A stretch of DNA of 64,000 bases from the NCBI GenBank assembly GCA_019421015.1, contig JAHZGC010000005.1, positions 120,048 through 184,047 on the forward strand, read 5' to 3'. Below are positions 52,608 through 60,159 of this stretch, in pieces. Each line of letters opens with the position of its first letter. The stretch's first letter is position 1. The position numbers were made by a program, and so were the translations under genes. The notes below the pieces were generated by a model. The model was given only the letters and a program-made list of their open reading frames with translations, was not told the DNA's origin and searched no databases. Origin of the DNA: Coriobacteriaceae bacterium (GTDB taxonomy: Bacteria; Actinomycetota; Coriobacteriia; Coriobacteriales; UMGS124).

Positions 52608-54413
52608 ATGAGCACGCAACCCGCTGTTTCGCGCCGCGCCTTTGTGGCCGGGACCACCGTCGCCGCGGCCACCGGCCTCGCCATCGCGACGGCTTCGACC
52701 GCCCGCGCCGACGAGGCGGCCGCAGACGCACCCGCCGGCACCCCCGAGCACCGCTGGCAGTCCCAGGCCGCGGCCGACTGGCGCGTGGCGCCCGAGCCCG
52801 TGGCGGAGGACCAGATCGCCGACGGCGGCACCTACGACGTCGTGATCGTGGGCGGCGGCCAGTCGGGCACGTGGACCGCCCGCAGCGCCGCCATGAACGG
52901 CGCAAGCGTCTGCGTGATCGAGGCCGTGCCCGAGGACACCTTTATGTACATCGGCGGAGAGGTGGCCGTCATCAACTCCGAGTGGGCGCTCGCCAAGGGC
53001 GCCGACCAGATCGACAAAGAGCAGTTCATGAACATGTGGCTCCAACGCAACGCCAGCCGCACCAACCAGAAGCTCATCCGCAACTTCTGCGACTACTCGG
53101 GCCAGATCATGGACTGGTCGATCTCCGAGATCGACGAGGTCGAGCCCGACTACTACCACAACGACGACCGCACCAACATCTACTCGGCCGAGTCTGACGA
53201 CCGCATGGTCATGAATCCCTCGGGCTACCAGTTCTACAAGTCCACCATCATGCACCGCCCCGTTGACCAGGGCGGTGCCGGCTGGGAGTGGGGCAAGGTC
53301 GTCATGACCCACCACCGCACCAAGGCCATCGAGGAGGGCGCGGTCTGGAACTTCAACACCTACGCCGACTATCTCGAGAAGGACGAGACGGGCCGCGTGG
53401 TGGCCGTGATCGCCCACAACCGCGACACCAACGAGTACGCCCGCTACACCGCCACCCGCGGCGTGGTGCTGACCGCCGGCGACTTCCAGGGCAACGTCGA
53501 CATGCTGCGCGACATCAACGACGAGTACCGCCACCTGGCCGAGAACTACGGCGACATCGAGCTCGCCACGGCCGGCGGCATGGGCCTGCGCGACGGAAGC
53601 GGCATCAAGCTGGGCGTCTGGGCCGGCGGCCACGTGGAGGCCGGCCCCCGCACGGGCATGAACACCGGCCAGTCGGGCCCGTGGGAGAAGGTCCCCTGGG
53701 GCCCGGGCTTCATGCTGGTGAACCAGCGGGGCCTGCGCTTCTGCAACGAGTGCGCCGGCGGCACCGAGGGCTCGGGCTACGCGTCGAGCCGCCAGCCCAA
53801 GGGCGCCATCGTCTCGCTCGCCGACGCCAACTGGGCCGAAACCGTCTACTGCATGCCGCCGGCCCACGGCTCCATCAACCTCACGTCCAAGGTGACCTTC
53901 CACGGCATCGACCCGCTCACCGAGCAGATGGCCGCCCTCGACCCCACCGCCGCAGAGCCCACCGAAGCCGGTGTCTACTGCGCCAACACCGTCGAGGAGC
54001 TCTTTGACAAGATCGGCTGCTTCACCCCCGAGCAGAAGGCCAACGCCCTGGCCGAGGTCGAGAAGTGGAACGCCTACTGCGAGGCCGGCCGCGACGAGGA
54101 CTTCGCCATGGACCCCCGCATCATGCACCCGCTGACCACCCCGCCCTTCTACGCCGTGACCGGCAACGCCGAGGACATCTATGTGGGCCTGTGCCAGACC
54201 GCCGGCCTCGACACCGACTTCAACGGCTGCGTGCTCGGAAGCGACCTCATGCCCATCCCCGGCCTCTACGCCGCCGGCAACGACTCGGGCAACCGCTACA
54301 TCGTGAACTACTGCACGCCCATCAGCGGCATGAGCCTGGGCCTGTGCATGACCGAGGGCATGCTGCTCGGCCATCGCCTCGCCACCACCGAGCCGGCCGA
54401 GACCGAGGCGTAA
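52608..54413 (+). CDS. Tat-exported FAD-dependent reductase
   Basis: 601 residues from ATG at 52608 (AAAGGGGA). Tat signal VSRRAFVAGTTVAAATGL, FAD motif near 77-88 (YDVVIVGGGQSGTWTARS), GSGIKLGVWAGGHVEAGPRT, and C-terminal LYAAGNDSGNRYIVNYCTPI. Closest in layout to the reductase at 50137-51957; the two may be an old inverted duplication. The LuxR gene downstream (54706-56070) is in tandem, not divergent. Confidence 0.88.
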   Translation: MSTQPAVSRRAFVAGTTVAAATGLAIATASTARADEAAADAPAGTPEHRWQSQAAADWRVAPEPVAEDQIADGGTYDVVIVGGGQSGTWTARSAAMNGASVCVIEAVPEDTFMYIGGEVAVINSEWALAKGADQIDKEQFMNMWLQRNASRTNQKLIRNFCDYSGQIMDWSISEIDEVEPDYYHNDDRTNIYSAESDDRMVMNPSGYQFYKSTIMHRPVDQGGAGWEWGKVVMTHHRTKAIEEGAVWNFNTYADYLEKDETGRVVAVIAHNRDTNEYARYTATRGVVLTAGDFQGNVDMLRDINDEYRHLAENYGDIELATAGGMGLRDGSGIKLGVWAGGHVEAGPRTGMNTGQSGPWEKVPWGPGFMLVNQRGLRFCNECAGGTEGSGYASSRQPKGAIVSLADANWAETVYCMPPAHGSINLTSKVTFHGIDPLTEQMAALDPTAAEPTEAGVYCANTVEELFDKIGCFTPEQKANALAEVEKWNAYCEAGRDEDFAMDPRIMHPLTTPPFYAVTGNAEDIYVGLCQTAGLDTDFNGCVLGSDLMPIPGLYAAGNDSGNRYIVNYCTPISGMSLGLCMTEGMLLGHRLATTEPAETEA

Positions 54414-54462
54414 GAGGGCATCACCGCAGGATACGGCGCCGCTCGGCAAGGCCCATAAACCA

Positions 54463-54499
54463 CATGGGGGAGAATCCCTGGCAGGGGGGCTTCTCCCCT
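54463..54499 (+). terminator. Hairpin after the reductase at 52.6-54.4 kb
   Basis: GGGGGAGAATCCC pairs with GGGGGCTTCTCCCC over a short loop, followed by TCTGCCTTG. It separates the reductase from the downstream LuxR unit. Confidence 0.55.
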
Positions 54500-54511
54500 C
54501 TGCCTTGTCGG

Positions 54512-54620
54512 TTATGGCGGTCCACAGAATTGTGCTGACACCGCGTTGCGCTCGGGCTTATATGCCCGGGCACACCGCGCCCTCGCGCGCCTTGTACAGC
54601 AGTTCTGTGGACCGCTATAA
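54512..54620 (+). ncRNA. Structured 109-bp element E1 (upstream of LuxR gene)
   Basis: An 18-bp inverted pair bounds it (TTATGGCGGTCCACAGAA at 54512-54529; the complement, one G:T, at 54603-54620). The core holds CACCGCGTTG, GGCTTATATGCC, GCACACCGCGCC and CGCCTTGTAC, all found at the same spacing in E2 (56067-56174). The stems differ in sequence but mostly keep pairing. Could be a small RNA, a regulatory leader, or a miniature mobile element. Confidence 0.55.
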
Positions 54621-54663
54621 AGGGGGCTCGGCCGGGTGCCACCGCAGGCAGCCGGGTATGGCC

Positions 54664-54669
54664 TATAAT
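54664..54669 (+). promoter_or_regulatory. -10 box of the LuxR gene at 54.7 kb
   Basis: A consensus TATAAT lies 36 bp before the TTG start and 26 bp before GAGGAGG. No -35 hexamer is visible at 17 bp, which suggests activator dependence. Confidence 0.5.
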
Positions 54670-54705
54670 GGAAGGTCAACCCTACCACCCGACCGAGGAG
54701 GCGCT

Positions 54706-56070
54706 TTGGCGGAGAGGACCCCGGCCGTCACGGCCGCCTATCTGGCAAGAGGGGCGCTTTTGGCCTCTCTGGTGCTCGTGGTGGCCCCGGCGCCGTCGCG
54801 GGGCGGCGGCTTCAGCGAGGTCGGCGCCATGGTGGGGTCGCGGCTCGGCCTCTTTGCCGCCCTGGTGATCTCCTCAATAGCTGTGGTGGCCTTAAGCCGC
54901 AAGCGGACGCGCGGCTTTGGGGCGCCCGCGATCCTCGCGGCAGCGGCGCTCCAGTTCGTCGGGGGCTTTGGGTACCCGCTCGTGAACGCGGGGCTTCTCC
55001 CCCAGGGGTTCTTGAGCTTTGACCTGGCAGTCCAGGGGCTCGTGCTACCGGTGCTCAACGCCGCCTGGGCCGAGGCGTACGCGGTGCTGGACGAACGCCG
55101 CTGTACGGCGGTGACCGCAGGCTCGCTCGGCGTGGCCGGCGTCCTCGTGGGGCTGCACCACCTGGCGCCGCTGGGGCTGACGTGGTTGGTGTCGGCGCTG
55201 TTCCCGTTGTCGGCGCTGGCCCTGGTATGGCTGCTGCGCCGCCAGGACGCCCCCGCTTGGCGCAAACCCCCGGTCCAGGCTCGAGCCGTGCGCCCCTCGC
55301 GGCGGTTCATGGTTGGGACGCTGTGCGCCTTCGCGGCCGCCAACGTCATGGCCGGTTCGGCCGAGACAGGCGGCTTCATCATGTTCTCGTCGGTGACGGT
55401 GAGCGTGCTCCTGGCAGGGGCGGTGCTGGGGGTGCTGGCCTTCAGAAGGCAGCCGCCAAACTTCCTCAAGGCCAACGTCGCGGTGTTGCTGGTGTTGACG
55501 GTGGCCTACGCGGGGTCCGGCCTGCTCATAGGGGCGGGCGGCGACGCCCAGGACGCCCTCAGGACGTTCCAGCACTGCAGCGTCATGGCCCTCGAACAGT
55601 GCATGGTCGCCCTGACCTGGCTCATAGCGCTCCAAAACGCACGGCGCACCCGTGTCAACCCCGTCTTCACCGCCGGGCTCACCTTTGCCGCCGTGTTTGC
55701 CGGCAAGGGCGTGGGATTGCTGGTAGGCATCCTGACCCCGCTGGACCCGGCGGCGCTTTCGATCCTGGCGCTGCTGCTGTTCGTGCCCGCGGTCCTGTGC
55801 CTGGGGACCGACATGTTCACCGTCAGCGCACCCGCGGCAGCTCAGGAGGACGAGCGCGCACTTGACCTGAAAGCCTTTGGGGCGGCCTACGGGCTCACTC
55901 CGCGCGAACAGGAGGTCCTGGAGCTGTGGGCGCGCGGCAGCCAACTCGACTACGTGGCCGAGCAGCTCGGCGTGTCCAAGAACACCGCCAAAACCCACGT
56001 GGCCCACATCTACCGCAAGGCCGGCGTATCGACCCGCGAGGAGCTGCTCAGGCTGGTGCGGCAACCCTAG
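54706..56070 (+). CDS. LuxR-type regulator with multi-helix membrane domain
   Basis: 454 residues from TTG at 54706, decided by the strong GAGGAGG site (54695-54701) 4-5 bp upstream; the longer open frame upstream crosses element E1. Membrane helices in residues 10-370 (LARGALLASLVLVVAPAPSR, VLLVLTVAYAGSGLLIGAG), then LuxR HTH (LTPREQEVLELWARGSQLDY, SKNTAKTHVAHIYRKAGVST). In tandem behind the reductase at 52608-54413. E1 and E2 flank it directly; E2 begins inside its stop codon context. Confidence 0.87.
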   Translation: MAERTPAVTAAYLARGALLASLVLVVAPAPSRGGGFSEVGAMVGSRLGLFAALVISSIAVVALSRKRTRGFGAPAILAAAALQFVGGFGYPLVNAGLLPQGFLSFDLAVQGLVLPVLNAAWAEAYAVLDERRCTAVTAGSLGVAGVLVGLHHLAPLGLTWLVSALFPLSALALVWLLRRQDAPAWRKPPVQARAVRPSRRFMVGTLCAFAAANVMAGSAETGGFIMFSSVTVSVLLAGAVLGVLAFRRQPPNFLKANVAVLLVLTVAYAGSGLLIGAGGDAQDALRTFQHCSVMALEQCMVALTWLIALQNARRTRVNPVFTAGLTFAAVFAGKGVGLLVGILTPLDPAALSILALLLFVPAVLCLGTDMFTVSAPAAAQEDERALDLKAFGAAYGLTPREQEVLELWARGSQLDYVAEQLGVSKNTAKTHVAHIYRKAGVSTREELLRLVRQP

Positions 56071-56174
56071 CGCATTTTGAATAAAGTCCTGCACCGCGTT
56101 GGCCAAAGGCTTATGTGCCTTAGCACACCGCGCCTTTGGCCGCCTTGTGCAGGGACTTTCTCAGAATGCTCTAG
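56067..56174 (+). ncRNA. Structured 108-bp element E2 (downstream of LuxR gene)
   Basis: Ends CTAGCGCATTTTGAATAAAG (56067-56086) and the near-complement up to 56174. Core identical in layout to E1: CACCGCGTTG, GGCTTATGTGCC, GCACACCGCGCC, CGCCTTGTGC. Inner stem GGCCAAAGG/CCTTTGGCC is perfect, where E1 has GCGCTCGGG/CCCTCGCGC. Its first 4 bases overlap the end of the LuxR gene (stop TAG). Confidence 0.55.
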
Positions 56175-56549
56175 GGAGAGTCTGGTTTATCCAGCTCCTG
56201 CCCCCGACCCGCCCTCCGGAGCGGTTCCGGCCCCGGGTCGGGGACCGAAGCAAATCCCATCCATCTCGTACATGGAGGCCCTTTACATCGGCGCGATTTT
56301 TTCAAAATGTTCGCCTTGCACCGCCTTGTTCCCGGCGGCATACTACGATGCTGGCAAAACGCGACAGCTCGGGCATGACGTCCTCCCTCTCTAATTCGCT
56401 GAGCAACATCCCCTCCTCATGATTGCACCGCCTCCACATCTCGCAAAACATCAGTGCCGCACTGCCCACGCCATCTGCCCAACCCCCTCAACGCGCCTTT
56501 GGGGTACCATGGGAGCCGGGCCGACCGCAGCCGCAAAAGGAGGACCGCC
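56175..56549. other. No gene seen
   Basis: No ORF with coding character, repeat or promoter is visible between element E2 and the AAA-ATPase remnant, apart from the AAAAGGAGG ribosome site at its right end. Confidence 0.5.
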
Positions 56550-57192
56550 ATGGCCCAGAAGCTCAGGTACCCCATCGGGATTCAGACGTTCGAGAAACTC
56601 CGCTCGGACGACTACCTGTATATCGACAAGACAGCCTTCCTCCACGGGCTGCGCCACAGCTCGGGCAAAACCTACCTCCTCTCGCGGCCCCGGCGCTTTG
56701 GCAAGTCGCTGCTGCTCTCGACCATGCAGGCCTACTGGGAGGGCAGACGCGACCTGTTCGAAGGTCTGGCGGTTTCGTAGTCCTCGATCTTCTCGGAGCT
56801 CAACAAACATGCGCAACATCAGCATGGACCCGCGCTACGCGGCCATCTGCGGCATCACCGAGGAGGAGCTCGTCACCCAAATAGAGGCCGGCGTTCAGGC
56901 CTTCGCGACTCAGACGGGGCTCAGCGCGGAGGCCGGGCTCGCCGTCCTCAAGAAGAACTACGACGGCTATCACTTCACCGCGCCCTCGCCCGACATCTAC
57001 AACCCCTTTAGCCTGCTGAGCGCGCTGGAGTCGGGCAACCCCAAGGCCTACTGGTTCGAGACCGGCACGCCCACCTTCCTGCTCGAGCTGCTCAAGCGCT
57101 ACCGCTGGGACATGACCACGCTCCAGGACTGCGAGGCGCCCGAGGACTCCTTCGACGCGGCGGCCGAAGACCTGGGCACGCCGCTGCCCACG
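56550..57192 (+). pseudogene. AAA-ATPase / nuclease-like gene, second damaged copy
   Basis: Begins well (AAAAGGAGG site, ATG 56550; IGIQTFEKLRSDDYLYIDKT, LLSRPRRFGKSLLLSTMQ) but stops at 56778-56780 after RDLFEGLAV. It then resumes in another frame with NISMDPRYAAICGITEEELV, KKNYDGYHFTAPSPDIYNPF and LLELLKRYRWDMTTLQ. An extra A near 56808 shifts the frame of FSELNN, about 200 codons of the middle are missing, and the C-terminal nuclease part is cut off where a LuxR fragment begins. Like the copy at 15871-17165, it has lost its central region. Confidence 0.8.
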
Positions 57193-57195
57193 CCC

Positions 57196-57393
57196 CTACC
57201 GCCACTCCCACACGACGGCAGCAGCCTCCTCGCGGGAGTGGACGCCCAGCTTATCATAGACGTGGCGCAGATGCCCCTTGGCCGTGTTATGCGAGATGAA
57301 CAACGTTGCCTCGATCTCGGCGGAGGTCTTGTTCTGGGCGAGCAGGGCCAGGATCTCCTCCTCGCGGTGGGTCAGACCGTAATGGCGCGCCAC
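57196..57393 (-). pseudogene. LuxR HTH fragment
   Basis: Only the DNA-binding domain is left: ARHYGLTHREEEILALLAQN, ISHNTAKGHLRHVYDKLGVH, ending EEAAAVVWEWR. The membrane domain is absent upstream. It abuts the broken AAA-ATPase gene tail to tail, so this is a deletion scar. Confidence 0.75.
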
Positions 57394-57604
57394 CCGCGAG
57401 CAACGCCAGACAAAGTCCTATTGCCAAATAAGAAGTACCGAATTCTACAATAATTGGCAAATAGCACCCCTACCCCGCATTGGGAATATCCCTTGGCCGC
57501 GATTCCCCGAACCTCGTCTCCTCCCACCCCCATTCTCCCAACCGCGCCCCTATACTACACTCGCAGCCGCACCCAAACCCGCAGCGCCGTCGCGAGGAGC
57601 CCCC

Positions 57605-58275
57605 ATGCTGAACCTGGACCATCTTGCCTGCTTCATCGAGGTGGCGTCGCAGCGCAGCTTTACCAAGGCGGCCGAACGGCTCTTCTTGTCGCAGTCCACC
57701 GTGAGCCGGCGCGTAAGCCATCTCGAAGAAGAGCTGGGCTGTCGCCTCATAGAACGCACCGCGTTGGACTTCGAGCTCACCCCCGAGGGCAAAACGGCCC
57801 TCGAGCTGGGCTCCACCGTGCTCAAGAAGGTCACGCTGCTGCAAAACCGGGTGAAGTCCCGGGATACCGGCGACGTAGGCGGCACGGTGGCCGTGGGGCT
57901 CTACGGCCTGTTTAGGCACCTCGACGTGGCCGGGGAGCTGCGCCGCCGCATGGGCGTCTCGTATCCGCAGGTACATATAGACATCCGCCAAAGGCTGCTG
58001 CGCAACCTGACGGACGACTTCCGCGCAGGCCACGTCGACATCGCCGTGGCCCCCTACTGCGAGCTGCCTTGCGGCGACGGCGTGGAGCGGCGCTCCATCA
58101 TGGGGCGGCGCATGGTCGCATACCTCCCTCAGGGCCACCCCCTGGCAAAACGCGACGAGCTTTTTCTCGGCGGCCTGCGCCAAGAGCCCGTCGTCTTCTG
58201 GGAAGAAGCCGTGTGCCCGGCTTCTACCGGTCGTTCGTGGCAGCCTGCGAGCACGAGGGCTTCATAATCGACGCC
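57605..58275 (+). pseudogene. LysR-type regulator, truncated and frameshifted
   Basis: ATG at 57605. Intact LysR HTH (LDHLACFIEVASQRSFTKAA, SQSTVSRRVSHLEEELGCRL) and part of the effector domain (TVAVGLYGLFRHLDVAG..., DIAVAPYCELP). Near 58215 a missing C in a C-run shifts the frame; in the correct frame it continues GFYRSFVAACEHEGFIID. At about 58280 it runs straight into a flavoprotein FMN domain, so its last ~80 codons are deleted. Confidence 0.8.
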
Positions 58276-59854
58276 CAGTCCCTGGCCGTCGACAACGTCA
58301 CGGGCGCCACCATGTCGTCGCTCGGCATCCGCGGAGCCGTCGAGGACGCCCTGGCCCAGGCCGGCGCCGACCTCGACGCCCTCAACGAGCCGCTGCCCGC
58401 CGTCGAGCGCCAGCAGCTTCCCGACGAGGACTTCGACCTCGTGATCGTAGGCGCCGGCGGAGCGGGCATGGCCGCGGCGATCCAGGCGGCTCGCACGAGC
58501 GACCTCAAGATCCTCCTGCTCGAGAAGGAAGCCTACGTAGGCGGCTCCACCGCGCTCTCGGGAGGTCAAATCGCCGTCGCAGGCACGCCCAAGAACGAGG
58601 GCGACGACGTGCGACGACGTCTACGACTTCGATGCCGACGAGTTCCTGGAGTTCTTTAAGCAGCGCGCCAGCGAGATGGACCGCCGCCCCGACGACATGT
58701 GGATCAACGAGACCCTGGTCCACCGCATCGGCGAGCGCATCCCCGAGTTCTACAACTACCTGCTTGAGGAGGGCATCGACCAGCCCGACCACGAGAACCA
58801 GTTTGTCTTCGACGAGGAGAACCTCCGCGGCATCACCGGCTTCAAGAACCGCGCCACCCGCGGCCAGGAGGTCTTTGGACGCTGGATGCCCGCTCTCGTA
58901 GAGAAGCTCGGCGTCGAGGTCCGCACCCACGCCCGCGTCACGGGCCTCAAGGTCGACGGCGGTGCTGTGACCGGCGTAACTGTGGAGACACCCACGAGCA
59001 CCTACGCCGTCAACGCCAAGAAGGTCATCCTCTCCTGCGGCGGCTTTGCCCAGAACCGCGAGCTCTTTGAGGAGCAGAACTCCTACTTCGAGAACATCTC
59101 GCAGTGCTGGAGCTACACCGCCCCCGGCACCACCGGCGACGCCTTTGAGTTCTGCAGCGAGCTCGACCCGGCCTATACCGGCTACGGGTTCATCATCGTC
59201 CAGAACTGCATCATGCCCTACGGCTTTGAGAGCCCCCAGGGTGCCTGGCCCACTTTTGGCCCCTACTGCTGGGTCGACCAGACCGGCGCGCGCTTTGTCG
59301 ACGAGAAGGAATACTACTTCCAGCGCACCTTCGACGTGCTCGAGCAGCCCGACGGCTTCTGCTGGGCGCTGGCCAGCGTTACGGGCCCCAACGGCTTCTG
59401 GGGAGCGATGCCCATCGAGCAGATCGTGGAGTGCCTGGAGCCCAAGGGCGGCGTGATCGTGGCCAAGACCCCCGAAGAGCTGGTAGAGAAGTGCGGCTTC
59501 GACCCCGAAGCCTTCGCCCAGACGGTCACCGACAACACCGCCCAGGTCGAGGCCGGCGAGGTCGACACCTACGGCGACCCCATCGCGCTGGCCATTGGCG
59601 ACGAGGGGCCCTACTACGCCTTCAAGATCGTGCCGAGCGTCCTGTGCACCATGTACGGCTTCAAGCTCGACGACCGCTTCCATGTGGTGAACACCGCCGA
59701 GAAGCCCGTCGAGAACCTCTTCGCCGTGGGCGAGCTCACCATGGGCAACTACTTCTTCCAGGAATACGTGTCCACGAGCTGCGCCGTAGCCTGCGCGGTC
59801 TACGGCGGGTCGCTCGCCGCCGACGAGGCCGTGGCCGAAATCGCCCAAGGGTAA
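58276..59854 (+). pseudogene. FMN/FAD reductase lacking its N-terminus, with frameshift
   Basis: Starts inside an FMN_bind domain: SLAVDNVTGATMSSLGIRGA (TGAT is the FMN attachment motif), then DLVIVGAGGAGMAAAIQAAR for FAD. At 58601-58620 two tandem copies of GCGACGACGT shift the frame; with one copy the reading runs GDDVYDFDADEFLEFFKQRA. The body then continues to 59854 (LFAVGELTMGNYFFQEYVST). No Tat signal remains. In this gene the FMN domain comes before the FAD domain, opposite to the protein at 18928-20991. Confidence 0.8.
58601..58620 (+). repeat. Exact tandem duplication of 10 bp
   Basis: GCGACGACGT occurs twice with no gap. Removing one copy restores the reductase frame. This is a typical slippage product and could be reversible. 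Confidence 0.85.
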
Positions 59855-59886
59855 GGACCACCGCAACTGCGCGCGTCTCCCGACTG

Positions 59887-60014
59887 CGCTTGTGCGGGCT
59901 GACTCAAGCTGCATTTCTCTACCAACTTGAGGGTTTCTCCGCTAAGCCCCAGGTGAGAAGATCTGATAACTTGAGGGTTTTACCTACTGGAAACAAACTC
60001 AGCCCGCACAACCG
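59887..60014 (+). repeat. 127-bp terminal-inverted-repeat element, copy D
   Basis: Ends CGCTTGTGCGGGCTGA (59887-59902; one mismatch) and TCAGCCCGCACAACCG (59999-60014). Core CTTGAGGGTTTCTCCGCTA and CTTGAGGGTTTTACC. The right end is repeated once more (GCACAACCGCACGCACCC, second copy from about 60027). Lies between convergent genes. Confidence 0.85.
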
Positions 60015-60050
60015 CACGCACCCCAAGCACAACCGCACGCACCCAAAAAC

Positions 60051-60086
60051 CCGGGGCCCCTCCGCAGCGGAGAAGCCCCGGGCCCC
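60051..60086 (-). terminator. Hairpin downstream of the last reductase
   Basis: CCGGGGC...TCCGC pairs with GCGGA...GCCCCGG. It lies about 75 bp beyond the stop of the minus-strand reductase at 60160. Confidence 0.5.
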
Positions 60087-60159
60087 CAAGCGTCATCTAT
60101 CGAACGGGTGCCCCCTCGCGAGTCTCCCCCGCGCGAGCCGCCCTTCTAGCACGTACTCC

